Shown here: positions 1-11,672 of the stretch, piece after piece
Layout of the letters: every line of letters starts with the position of its first letter
Position numbering within the stretch: the first letter of the stretch is position 1
Source: Rhizophagus irregularis
Lineage: Eukaryota > Glomeromycota > Glomeromycetes > Glomerales > Glomeraceae
Direction of reading: 5' to 3'
NCBI RefSeq assembly: GCF_026210795.1
Contig: NC_089441.1
Coordinates: forward strand, 1,178,001 to 1,242,000
Length of the DNA: 64,000 nt
Position numbers and translations under genes: made by a program
The notes under the pieces: generated by a model
Database searches by the model: none
Told to the model about the DNA's origin: nothing
Seen by the model: the letters and a program-made list of their open reading frames with translations, nothing else

Positions 1-13
1 TACAGATTAATGA

Positions 14-73
14 TTTTATATTTGGATTATATAAACCAATATTAAATTTTATATTTGGATTATATAAACCAAT
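14..73. repeat. Two-copy tandem repeat in an intron
   Basis: A 27-base segment at 14-40 recurs exactly at 47-73, giving a 33-base period. It lies just upstream of the acceptor AG at 98-99 and so probably within the intron before the first visible exon of the PWWP-like gene. Confidence 0.8.
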
Positions 74-99
74 GTTATAATTTTTTTAAAAAAAAATAG

Positions 100-1784
100 A
101 TTGTCCCCAACGACGAAATTGATGAATCGATGGATGTTGATGGCAAACTTGAAGAAAATTTATTTGCAGGAAAATATCTTGTAAGATATTTTGAAGATAT
201 GACATAGTATGTATCAGATCTACACGTTATTTGCATTCTTATAAGAATTATTGCAATGCTGACTAATTATTAATGTGAAGCTCGGTGGTCGAATATAAAG
301 GTCTGAAACATTTTATTCCGGATGCAGAACCCTTTCTTACATTTAAAAATAATTGCGACAAATTTTCGAATCACATTGGAGTTCGTAGGGCCATGACATG
401 TAAAACGAAAGGAGAACCTAACAAAGCTTTTAAGTGGGATTATTGGAAAAGACCGTTGTGGGAGAGTCAAGAATCTGCCCCAGTTACAACCACAACGTCA
501 TCCACTAAGAGAACAAGAAGTACATCTAAAGGTGGATCAAAATCGGAAAAAAATAAGCCGTCAGTGCGTCGTAATAGCTCATCAACAAAGAGCAGATCGT
601 CAATAAATAGTGGGAACCATAGTTCTCAAGAAGGCGTACCATCCGAAGAAGAGGACACTGTAAATAATTGTATAGCAAGTCCACCAACATTAGATCGTAG
701 GCGAAAATCTGAGACGGAAAATATTGATTCTCAGGATTCTCATAATTCTCATAATTCTCAAGACTTTCAGGATTCTCAGAATTCTCAAGACTTTCAAGAT
801 TCCCAGTCTAATAGTGGCCCAACAAAAGATAATATAGAAATGGAAATTGTGGAAATTGTGGAGATTAATAAAAGTCCAAAAAGAAGACACAGCAGTCTAA
901 CAGATAAGTCTGATGAAGGAGAAGAGAGTTCTAATTTGAGAAGTCGGAAAATTAAGCGTGTTTCTGCGGGTGAATCAATGGACGAAGAACCTACGGTTCC
1001 TTCACCCTCATCACCTAATACAGAGTCTTCTAAGGTTGAAACATTGACAGAAAATCCTATGGAAATAAGAGAAATTGTAATTGAAACGTCGACAGAAAAT
1101 AATAACGAACGAACTAAAATTGAAACGTTGATGAAAGAGAATTACGAACAAACTATAATTGAAACGTTAATGGAAAAGAACGACGATCTAACTATAATTG
1201 AAACATTGACAGAAAAAAACAACGAACCAATTATAATTGAAACGTCGACGGAAGACAACAACGAACCAATTATAATTGAAACATCGGCAGAAAGTAACAA
1301 CGAACCGTCGATAGAAATGATGGAGGAAGACAATGTTCCAGCTTCAACGCCGTTGACATCACCTCCTTTGACTGTTGAAGAGTTGAGCGAATCCGCTCAA
1401 ACAAACATATCCAGTTTTAAATTTGATGATCCTACATTGGATGCAGAAACAAAGGAAAAAATGTATGATGAAGCCGAGGAGAAACTCAGATCTTTAATGA
1501 AAGAATGGCGTGCTATTAATAGAAACCTTCGTAAGATAGAAAAAGATTTAATGTCTAAAAAAGCAAGAAAATCAAGAAACAATGAAGAGCTAGGGGATGT
1601 CGATATTGAAACTGACGATGAGGGAGACGTAGAACCGGTAGATTCAAGTGATATCGAAAATAATCATGAAGATGGCGAAGAACGTGAGGATGAAGAGGAA
1701 ATCCAAGTAATTACCCGAAGTAAAAAAATAAATGAGGAATCTAAGGTGGTGTTGAAAAGCAAGCACATATTGAAAAAAATATAG
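100..1784 (+). CDS. PWWP-domain-like protein, 3' part (5' end outside window)
   Basis: Two exons are visible, 100-206 and 281-1784, joined by a 74-base intron with a GTATGT donor and a branch-like CTAAT. The junction keeps the frame and completes a Tyr codon. The first exon ends in GKYLVRYFEDM and the next continues into KHFIPDAEPF, which resembles the second half of a PWWP chromatin-reader domain. A W-x2-W-like stretch (FKWDYWKRPLW) follows. The rest is low complexity: a Ser/Thr/Lys-rich linker, SQD/SHN/SQN repeats (about 745-810), a run of imperfect repeats around IIETxTExNNEP (about 1080-1310), then a charged helical stretch (about 1410-1570) and an acidic tail ending at TAG 1782-1784. Length and shape fit PWWP nuclear proteins that tether partners to chromatin, but the start lies outside the window. 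The GTG at 285 is not a start; it is internal to the exon. The PWWP call rests on half a domain, so it is moderate. Confidence 0.75.
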
Positions 1785-4700
1785 TGGAATATGGACGTTG
1801 TTTTCAACGTTTTTTAATTTTTTTTGAGTACTTTTATTATATTAAAACTAGGTGTATTTCTTTAAATATTGTATATCAATTGTGAATGAGAATTTAATTC
1901 AAATATAGCTATATTATTATAATTTGTGAAAAGTGTTTTGCATTTCGGCTCGAATTTACAATTATAATAATTATAATATATATTCATAAAACGTAAACAA
2001 TTCTTTTTATGTTGAGATTACATCTACAAAATTTAAATGTAGCAATCATTATTATTTAATAAACGGGAAAAAATATTGCAAATGAAATATAAGATCAATC
2101 GTGAGAACCATATGAAAGATTCTCTTAATTCACGACAATGTGATCATATTATCCGTAGTAATTAGTATAAAATTTCATGAACTGATGAACAGTATATAAA
2201 TAACATTTGTTCTCGACTTCGCACTTGTACTTCACGTATTTATGTATTAATAATAAAATCCTCGATGATCTTCATGGATAGCGACCAATCTTTTCTGATT
2301 TTTTTGAGTTTCCGTTGTTTTCTCTAAAGACTGATTTCAAAATCAATCCTTAAATTATGTAAAAATGAAGTCCTGGTTGGTGAATCCTTTTATTCGTTCA
2401 AATAAAACAAAAAAACTAATTAAACTTACCTTCGCATCATCGATCCAACTTCCTAAACGAGAGTAAATTTGAAATATAATTCCCGTCTTTTCTTAATATT
2501 TCTGATCATGATATAGCGACACTGACACGTACATAACATAAATAATACATATGTTTAATGACTTTTCTTGTCGCCATTGCATTTTTTTGGCTCTTCTCTA
2601 GCAACTTCACTAAAGTTTTTTAAGTCTCCTCTAAGCAATTACGCAATTATCTCAGCCTCCATGGATTATATAGTCATTGCCGCTTGCTTATCCTTCTTTT
2701 TTCTTCCCTTATTTTCTATCTCGATCTCTCTCATCCTCTCCTTTCCCTTTCTCTTTCTCCAGATCCTAATCAATGTTGCTGCACCTCAACATTGGTGATC
2801 AGGTAGCAACAAGTTTTTTTAAGAGCTAGCTAAGTCAGCAACAATGTAATATATTACATAAGCCGTAAACCAAATCATTCATTTTTATTAATCTATTTCT
2901 TCGTCGAATGTTTTTTCAAAAGGCTCGAGTAAGCGATCATACTAAAAATATATCATTTTTAATTTTTTTGTTGATAAAATCCATTTGTTACGACCTAATT
3001 GACCTAATTTATCACCTAGACACCTCTTACAAGCGAAATTAAAACCTTTTTGTTAAGTTACTATAAAAGTTTACAAGATTAAATATTGAAAAAATATAAA
3101 ACAAACAAGCGAAAAATAATGATCTCTTTCTATTATTGACAATATATATATATATATTATGTAATTCATGGGTCCTTTCGATTAAATCTCAACTCGATGA
3201 GCTTACAATTCAACCATTAGTAGCTATTACCATATTTTGGACGGTTCTTATGATATGTGAACGAATTTCACTCGTACTGCCAATACCAACGAATATATGC
3301 CAAATTGTATTACGTCTGTTTATTTGACAAGTCGACTGTACGCTTGAGTGCATTTTTTTTCGTGAATTTTTTTTTTTTGAGAGAACAGTAGTTTATTTTG
3401 TTAAACAATAAACTAACTTTGTATAAATTAACATTACTTTATATAAATTATAATTATAGAAATGTAATTGATCTAATTTTTATTGATTAAGAATTTTAAG
3501 AATTTTGAAAATAATTTCTATCAATATGCTTTTGTATGCAGTATATCGAAATCTAACCGTTGATTCTTTAATGAGGCTGGATTTGTATCATTTGATCGAA
3601 TTACAATTTAAACGTGTAAATAAATTTCAACCAATCAAGTTCAAAATTTGAAGAAATTTGTATTTAAAGTTTGATAGGTTCTAAACTTTTGAGTATAACA
3701 TGTTTAACAAATTATTTTGTTCTTTCATAACAGACTAAAAAAAAAAGAAACTTATTTCTTGAAAAATTCAAAGAACTTTATGGCATCTTTCATGGAAACA
3801 TGCTTTCACGTTTATCAATGTGACAAGACTGGAAATAAATAAATGTTTATAATCTAATCTAAAAAAATACCAAGAGCACCGATGTATGAGTAACACGGGT
3901 CATCATGGTCCTGAAATGACATGTGTTATCAATAGTAACAGGTCTCTTACCTCGTTTTACTTATCTTTATCAATCATATAAAGACGTTCTCCTTTATGAT
4001 TTTGCATTTGAGTTAGTATGAATGGTGACACGCTCTTTAATTCGTTGGCCTATGAACGGTTCTTAACCATAAACACAATAGGGATGAAATAAAGCACTTA
4101 TGATTATGAACATACTGTTAGGTTAAATAAGTCACCAAGATTTACCGATGCGAATTTATAAAAAGATCACCAATACCGTTTATGTCGACACCGAGTGCTG
4201 AATGAAAATATGGAATACTTTCTTTAAGTTTTCAAGTAATTATTCAGCACTTTAAAGTTAATTTTCTTTGATAATTATATATATATATATTTTCCTATTT
4301 TAACCAATCAATTTCTTGCTGTTTACTTTTTTCTATTTTGTATAGAATTATTGTGTTTGTAATTTAAACTCTAAACCTTCCATCTCCCTCAAACAATCCC
4401 TGTATTTAAAGTTTAACTTCGTCCTCAGTTCTTCGATCAGATCCTAGTTTCGACATCGGATTTGCTATCTTCTCACTATCCGAATTAGAGAGCTCTTTCT
4501 AAACGGACCAAGAAAATTCCAAATCGGTGTTAGGTGAGTTCATGATCTACTTTCACATCAACATATAACTATTGTTTTTGCGAGTTATATATTTGCAAGT
4601 TTTGACGAAAAAACTTTACATGATTTAAAGAGAGAAAAAAAATATAAGGGGAGAAGGGAAGAATACAATAGCAACAAATTAGATTTTGTACTCTTTATGG

Positions 4701-5174
4701 CATATCATGATCAATTTAGTGATATATATATATATTTTTTATATTATTTCTCATCATGTAAAATTTGATATTTAAGGTCTATTATGCATGGATATTGATA
4801 TCAGCAAAAATATAATAACTATCAGTAAAAAATTTATGCAAAAAAAAAATAATTTAATTTAATTTTTCTTGCATTGAATCTTATTTATGCATCATTAGGT
4901 TGCAAAGAAAATTCCGAGTATTTTTATTTAAAAAGATGAATAGCTAGGCGGACTGGAAATGATCCAATAGTTTTAACAATTGATTATCCAATCAATAATT
5001 TTTCATTTTTTTTCTGACGTATCGCCGGATTTCGTCACAATAAGCAACCAGACAAGAGTTAAAAAATCTGTCAAACTTTTTTAACAAATTAAATAAAATA
5101 TATTGCACAAAACACATATTAACAAAGTTAATAAAATTTCCACGATTTATCACTTTCAAAATAACTGTGTTGGC
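1785..5174. other. Intergenic, 3.4 kb, no supported gene
   Basis: AT-rich with (TA)n runs near 3143 and 4268. A pyrimidine-rich stretch at about 4370-4535 ends in a good donor (GTTAG|GTGAGT at about 4532) after a TATA-like run, so it may be an orphan 5' UTR exon, but no downstream coding exon was found. About 3170-3330 is less AT-rich than its flanks and reads protein-like in more than one frame with stops, so it may be an old coding relic. About 2680-2780 is purine-rich low complexity on the minus strand. None supports a gene call. Confidence 0.4.
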
Positions 5175-5795
5175 ATGTCGCTAAATTGTTAGTTCTAGGT
5201 GAAACAATTCATCTTAAAGGAGATAAAAGATTAGCTTGGGACGGGTGACTGAGTCTGGTTAAAGGCGCCCACTTGAAATGGGCTAATGCTTATCGCATTA
5301 TCCCCTGTCCTTTGAAAGGTATATATTGACGAAAAAGACAAACTTGACGGCATTTCTATTGAAAAGATATCGAAAAAATATTAGACAGGACGATGGGAAC
5401 CAATAGAGAAATTTAGAGATGAAGCTAATTTCCATCTGATTATGAACCTCCAGAAGGTCACGTTCATATCATCGTAGTCTCTCCCAGAAATTCGTGAGTT
5501 TACTGACTTGTTCCCATGCGGAAATCCCGGATGTAGAAGAATTTGTTTCCCTTGTTAGGAGAAAAGGCATTTTACATCCAAGCTTACAGTAAAAGAGGAC
5601 CAATCATGGATAAGATCGATCTCTATATGATGAAAAATGATAGTGATTTTAATAATTTTTTGAAAGAATCGATGCAAAAGGATTTATGTTTCTCCGATAG
5701 TAACAGTTTAGAACATATTGTCACTTCGTTGGATTCTGATATTAATAAAAAATATCAAACTAGTTACTCATGTCTCGCAGCGATACAGATTTAAC
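5175..5795 (+). pseudogene. Crinkler (CRN)-like N-terminal domain relic
   Basis: An ATG at 5175 opens a short stretch resembling the start of fungal Crinkler proteins (MSLNC then a frame break, then LGET-like residues in another frame). About 150 bases later comes KLDGISIEKISKKY, and at about 5440-5497 YEPPEGHVHIIVVSPRN, which is the conserved end of the CRN ubiquitin-like domain (PPEGHxHxxV). The pieces lie in different frames with stops between them. A truncated tRNA-like sequence sits where the middle of the domain should be. A further open segment at 5543-5794 could belong to the same gene but is not recognisable. CRN proteins are secreted or host-directed effectors in oomycetes and are expanded in mycorrhizal fungi. 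This copy is clearly dead. Confidence 0.6.
5240..5310 (+). pseudogene. tRNA-Ser(UGA) relic, 3' end missing
   Basis: The stretch contains an acceptor-like GACGGGT and a D-arm-like GACTGAGT..GGTTAAAGGC. The anticodon arm is perfect: GCCCA 5267-5271, loop CTTGAAA 5272-5278, TGGGC 5279-5283, with anticodon TGA at 5274-5276. A long variable arm typical of serine tRNAs follows (TAATGC 5284-5289 pairs with GCATTA 5295-5300). The T arm starts (CCCCTG) but breaks at about 5310, and there is no matching 3' acceptor strand or B box. It is therefore not expected to be a working tRNA. It lies inside the Crinkler-like relic. Confidence 0.7.
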
Positions 5796-5813
5796 TCAGT
5801 GTCCCAAAATTTT

Positions 5814-5840
5814 CAAGTCACGTGACTTGCCGAGTCTCGG
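5814..5840. repeat. Adjacent perfect palindromes around CACGTG
   Basis: CAAGTCACGTGACTTG (5814-5829) is a perfect 16-base palindrome centred on an E-box CACGTG. It is directly followed by CCGAGTCTCGG (5830-5840), a palindrome with a one-base centre. It could be a bHLH site or the remains of a small inverted-repeat element. Confidence 0.6.
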
Positions 5841-8528
5841 CCATGAAAATTTTATATAATACAACAATGACTGTAGGCAAGCTTGATTTGTCAGAAACAT
5901 TTCAAAAATCTTTTTCATTCATACCAAGTCGTTGTCAAAAATTGTTTAATAACTATGGTATTTCCGTGTAGATTTGTGAAATGACGTACAGTACAAGAAT
6001 AATTCAATTATATCTATTCCATAAAGTGCTATACTCCTATAGTTTTCCTTACAAAAAAGAATTGAAAAAAAATTTCTTTTAAAAAAGTTTCGAAGCAAAC
6101 TTACCATTTCGCTTTCCGAAGTCGAATACCGAAAGACCTACACAAAAAAAAAATAAAGGAAAAGTTAGAAACCGTTTCCTCATAAAAAAAAATTAAAAAC
6201 AACTTTTAAAAAAGTTTCGAAGCGTTAATTAAAAGTATGAGTAAATAATCTCTAGACATATTCAATCCATTTCAACCTTCATATATAATATCACAAATTC
6301 TCGTATACTCCCTATCGGTTCACTTCCTGTGGTCTTACTGAATCATGTTGCGATGAACTTCAAATAATTTGATTCGAGAATATGATGATAATAATGTCTT
6401 CTTTTAATATTTCTTTGTTGAATTCGCTAATAACGGCATTTTCTGAAGATAATTTCCTGGAAGATTTTTTTAATGTTAAATTTATGAATAAAAAGTACAC
6501 AAATAAGCAGTAAATGATGCCTAAATGTTATATACATGTACCTCTTCGCTAACTATGGTTCAAAGCCAGGCAATTTATCGTGTCTTTAATTGTTAGAAAG
6601 TAATTAAAGCTTTTTTTTGTCAATTCTATTTCCTATGTTGCAGTACTAAGGAATTCATAGATTAAAAATAATTTAAAAAAAAAACTTTTCTCCGCCCAAT
6701 AATGCTACGGCACATTACAAATTATTTTTTTTTTTAATAGTTATACACGTTATAAACTTACTATATCATGCAAGTTAAAATTAATGTCCTTCGATTGCGA
6801 TTAAATATGATTTTTCAAATCGATCATAGACTACCAAAACTAATCAATTGACCGATTAAGAGATTTGAGAGCAATCAAACTAAAAAAAATGTGTTAAAAA
6901 AAAAATGAACGAACCTATAATATTAAATTAACATGCATACTTCATATATATTCAAAGGTCTGATGGAAATCCCCCTTTTTTTTACTGAAGACGTGAATAT
7001 ATATCGAAGAACAATCACGCCCATAATTCCCGACACATTTTCTGATGCTTTAACGATAAATCTGATGTAAATGATTAAGATTTTTTTGTTCTTGCTTTTT
7101 TTTCGGCCATGTTATTAGTAAAAGTCGTGTTCGTTATATTAATAGATAATTTTCTTGAAGCACTTGCAAAAAAGTACATGGACAATAAACCAAGAACTTT
7201 TATTTTTGTTCAGGGAATATAAATCTTTCTGAATATATCGTGGTTAATGATTATCAGATAGGCTTTTGGCGTGGAATTTTATGTCGTCGAAAGACTAAAC
7301 AAGATTAGAAAGTGAAGAAGTGTCAAATTAATTTCAAATATTTCGTATCACTATTGAGTAAAGGCAATTAAGAATAGAGATATTGACTTTGGATCACATT
7401 TAGATGCATAATATTATAACGATTTTCAGTCTTGTTAATAAGACCGAAAATACGGCTTCAAATATCGACAGTTAGAAGTTCTAATATGTGTTTTTTGTCA
7501 TGTTATTTATACTGATTTTTTCTTTTTATCTAGAATTAAACGTAAAAACAGAAATTAAAATGCTCTTACACTACTTCTGAAGTACTTGAATTAGATATAA
7601 CTCGATAGACATAAGAAGTTCTTTTTTTTTTTTTATAACCTAAGATGATGAATCTTCTAGTAAGGACGTTCATAGACTAGAATTTTAGAGAAAAGTAAAC
7701 TTAATTTTGATTGGTAATTTTAATTTCGTGAGTATACAACTAATTTATAAAATTTCTAATTATTTAGTATTTATTTAACGCATTGTACAGTAACTGGGAG
7801 TTTGAACGAATAGTAGATCTTTATTTATGATACAAAAAAAGATCATGAGGATGGAGTAACGTAGTATCATAAATTACTGTACTTATATGATGTAATATCC
7901 CAAATAATTGGTATTAATATTTACTTATTTGTAATCAACGCTAATTTATTGTAACTTTACAGTCGTCTAATTTTGTTCTTATACTTTTATACGATATAAA
8001 TGGTATTAGTAATAAGCAATAAATACTTTTATGGTAACAAAGTACTTATGATGCAGCCAAATAGGATATTTATTACATAAATATTATTGATTATACTGTA
8101 TCGGTATGATTAAATCATCTAAATATCTAATTTTATCATAATAAAATTTATTTTAAATTAATTTGATTTTAATAAATAGCTTATTGTATAGTATCTGTTA
8201 GGGGGGTGTAAGAATATTATTTGAGCGATGCAGTTCGGATAATACCTTATCCAATAACTAAATATATTTTTATTATTTTTAGCAAAATTTCTTGAAAAGG
8301 GAAAGAAAGTTTCACGATGAAACTTCTTTGTTTGAAATAATAGTATGTTTGATCATCCCAGCCCGAAATTGAACATGACTATTTATGGTTAGATTTATTT
8401 ATTTGTCATACTATATATAGCGCATAGTTGCGTAATTGATTTGCGGAATTGAAAATCCGATAGAAAACTCTTAATAAAAAAGAAAGAAAAAAAAATAAGA
8501 AAAAAAAGAGACTAAAATTTTTTTTATT
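5841..8528. other. Intergenic, 2.7 kb, no supported gene
   Basis: AT-rich with homopolymer runs. The motif TTTTAAAAAAGTTTCGAAGC occurs twice (about 6078 and 6206), a short local duplication. A G-rich TAGGGGGGTGTAAG at about 8200 resembles a transposon terminus, but no partner end was found. Nothing here supports a gene. Confidence 0.4.
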
Positions 8529-10801
8529 ATGGCTGTCATTTTTAAAGAATTAGTTTATGCTGAAATTCATAAAGCGGAGGAATTAGCAGAACATAAAATT
8601 CAAGATGACAAAGAAAAACAATATGAATTTATTAAACAAACAATACTTGCCGATAAAGGTCTCACGAGTGGTGAAAAATCATTTGCAATAAAACTGGTAA
8701 ATAAAAAAATCGATAAATATAAAGTTCGAGAAAATAAAGGAGAAAGAAGAATTTGTGAAATTTGTCAAGCAAAATGCCTAGCCACATTATATTGTGAATA
8801 TTGCGTTCGAAATTATTTAAAAGCACAATTCTCAAACTGGACATCTGAAAATGATAATATCGATAATTTAATACGTGAATGTCAAATGGAAACACTTAAA
8901 CCAGATAATATAGTAGAATGGATCCCATACGATGATTTAGAAAGTATTGATTATTTAACCGAAAATGGTGGTTCTAAAATTTATAAAGCACTTTGGGTTG
9001 ATGGATATTATGATGAATGGGATTTTAAAGAAAACCAATTAAAAAGAATTGGAGGAAAACCGGACGTGGTACTTAAGAAATTAGAAAATGTTGAAAAAGC
9101 CAATAAAAATTGGATTGATGAGGTACTGTACATATTTATATTATTATTATTGTTATTTTTTTTTTAAAAAAAAATATTATATTTTCTTATAAATAAATTT
9201 GTGTTTCTTTTAGGCAAAATCTTACTTAAATATAAGTAGTAATTATGGAGAGATATTAACATGTTATGGTTTAACAAAAGATCCATCAGATGGAAATTAT
9301 ATGCTCGTAATGAATAAATCGCACTTGAATTTAAGAGAATATTTAAAACATAAGCATAACGAGATTACGTGGAGAGAAAGGATTCAAATTACTGATAATA
9401 TTATATATGCTCTTTCTAGAATTCATAAGGAGGGATCAATTCATAAGAATTTACATTCAGGAAATATATTGTTTAATCTAACTAGCCAACTATTTTATAT
9501 CAGTGATTTTGGATTTCGCGGACCAGCTGATAGACCATCAAATAGTATATATGGAAATCTTCCTTATTTAGCACCCGAAATTATTGCCGGTAAAGAAGTT
9601 ACTTTTGCATCTGATATTTATAGTATTGGTATTCTTATGTGGGAAATTTCATCTGGAAAACCACCTTTCATTTATCATGAAGACGATCATTTCCTTGCCA
9701 TAAATATAATTAATGGGATAAGACCAAAAATTGAATCGGGAATCCCTTTAGAATACAAAAAATTAATGATGCAATGTTGGGATGCTGATCCAAGAAGGCG
9801 GCCTAATCTTGGAGAACTTATTAATAAAATCTTTGAAATGAGAAAACATTGTCGAAATATATCAAACGATTCAAATAGTAATAAGAAGAATAAAAGCATG
9901 ATTAAAAAATTTATTAGAAAACTTAAAGTTTTTCAACCAAAAACAAATAATATATTAGAAATAAGCGAGACAAGCAATTTGGATGAAACTAATTATAAAT
10001 TATTTACAAGTAAAGTTTATGCATTTGAGAATTTTTCTGAACCAAGAAATGGAACGGAAGGTATGTATTGAATGTATTATTGAGTTATATATAAACTTTA
10101 TTTTTATATTTAAATTAAATATTTAAATTATTATTTCGTTTAAATAAAATAGAGGAACAAGAAGGTATGCTATTTAATTTAATCTTAGTATTTTTTTTTT
10201 TACTTGAAGAAAAATGATTAATATTTTTTTAATATATTAATTTAAAGAATTTCATAATCAACCTTATAATTTCAGCATTTCTAATAACGGTAGGTATTAA
10301 TTAAAATTTTTTATGATTATACAATTGGAATTTTTATAATTAATTAATTATTTTTAGTCGATGATGATATTTTAAATATGATGCAATCAAGTAGTATCTT
10401 TAAAGGTAATAGTGTTGTTAATTAAAATGATTTTGTTGTTCGATAATAATTTAAATTAATTGTTTTAATTAATTTAGGTAGTAAAAAAAAATTATCTAAG
10501 GTACCACAAATAAATTCAAATAAAGGTAAGTCAACCAGGATTATTCGTTTGCTATTTTCAATATCCTTCTTATTTTGGCGTTTTTTTTTAGATTTTCAAG
10601 TGGACTACTATAGAAGAAAAACAATACAACAAACAAAGAACGTAGATATTGAAGGTATGAAAATGATTATATAGTATTTATAATATTTGTGGTTAATATT
10701 CTAATCGAGTTTTTATATTCATAGACGAACATGAGATATATAATGATCCAAACCTTCATTCTGAGGATCAAGATGAATTAGAAATTCCTTGGATTGTATG
10801 A
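8529..10801 (+). CDS. TKL-like kinase or pseudokinase, eight exons with microexon tail
   Basis: Exons: 8529-9122, 9214-10060, 10153-10164, 10276-10293, 10358-10405, 10478-10525, 10592-10654, 10725-10801 (TGA). All have GT-AG borders and the joined frame is open for 568 residues. The N-terminus is helical and carries a CxxC-type ribbon (CEICQAKCLATLYCEYC, about residues 76-92), then a linker found in related fungal kinases (NWTSENDNIDNLI). The kinase domain shows a degenerate Gly loop (ENGGSKIYKALW), the ATP-site Lys in VVLKKL, the catalytic loop IHKNLHSGNIL, DFG in YISDFGF, and APE in LPYLAPEI. The HRD aspartate is replaced by Asn (codon 9448-9450), so phosphotransfer is doubtful and a scaffold role is possible. 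From residue about 480 the tail is polar and encoded by five internal exons of 12, 18, 48, 48 and 63 bases, all phase 1 to phase 1, plus a final exon. The substrate is unknown. Exon 4 could end four bases earlier (10289), but that puts a stop in exon 5, so 10293 is preferred. Confidence 0.85.
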
Positions 10802-11672
10802 TGTTAATGATTATTGATTTTTGTATTAGTGATCTTATCGTATTTTGGAATTATTTAGAGTAGCGATAAATTTTGCAAGTTACTTAGTAAATAGTAAATA
10901 AAGGTAATTTGCCGATATTCAATATAATAAAATCTCGATATAAAAAGTAAAATTTTACTTCCCCACGCACTATATGAAAAAATACATAAATATCGATATA
11001 ATTTTATTATCGTATGGATCACGAAATATTGTTATATTAAAGTTTGACTTAATAAATTTATATCCATTTATTATTTATCTAATTTCTTTTTGGATAAAAC
11101 AATAAATATTGGAGTGGTTTAATTTTGGGATTTGGGAACATTTATTTATTTTAACAAAAAAAACCAATCAGCTCTAAAACTCATCCGTGATAGTTAATAT
11201 TGTGATTTGACACATTAATTTTAATTATTTTAATATCAAACTGACCTATGTTATTACAATATATAATAATAAATGTGATCATAATTTTAGCTGTAACGAC
11301 AAGAATAGATTAAAAAAAAAAAAAATTTTTTTTATAACTAATTAGATTTATCACGAGCCCCAACTTTTTGGATTCTACGCATACATTGTAAAAGTTATTC
11401 ATAATTACATGAGTTCATATCTTTCGATCGTGAGGTCGTTTTTATTGCGTAATTAGCGTCGGAGACGTGTTGATCGACGACGGTAACGACAAAATATCCT
11501 TTAATATGGTGGCACTTCCTTCTTGACAACATAATCTACACTGCGGTTGATCTCCCATTTGTTAATCTCACATGTTGCATATTTGTGTAATGCACTCGAC
11601 CATAAAAAAGGAATCTTGTTTCCATTTAGAATGCTTATACTTTTTTTTTCTTTTTATGAGAAAAAAAATAGT
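10802..11672. other. Intergenic, no gene seen
   Basis: AT-rich spacer between the kinase-like gene and the F-box gene. A less AT-rich block at about 11350-11560 immediately upstream of the F-box start may hold its promoter and 5' UTR. No clear TATA box or transcript start could be fixed. Confidence 0.4.

Noticed and set aside
1142-1333. Minus-strand open frame inside the PWWP-like gene
   Set aside because: It is a shadow of the coding repeats on the plus strand.
2568-2798. Hydrophobic open frame of 76 codons
   Set aside because: It comes from a pyrimidine-rich low-complexity run, starts without ATG and has no domain.
5240-5331. Functional tRNA-Ser gene
   Set aside because: The T arm, B box and 3' acceptor strand are missing, so it was recorded as a relic.
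8200-8216. TAGGGGGGTGTAAG as a hAT terminus
   Set aside because: No matching opposite end or 8-bp duplication was found nearby.
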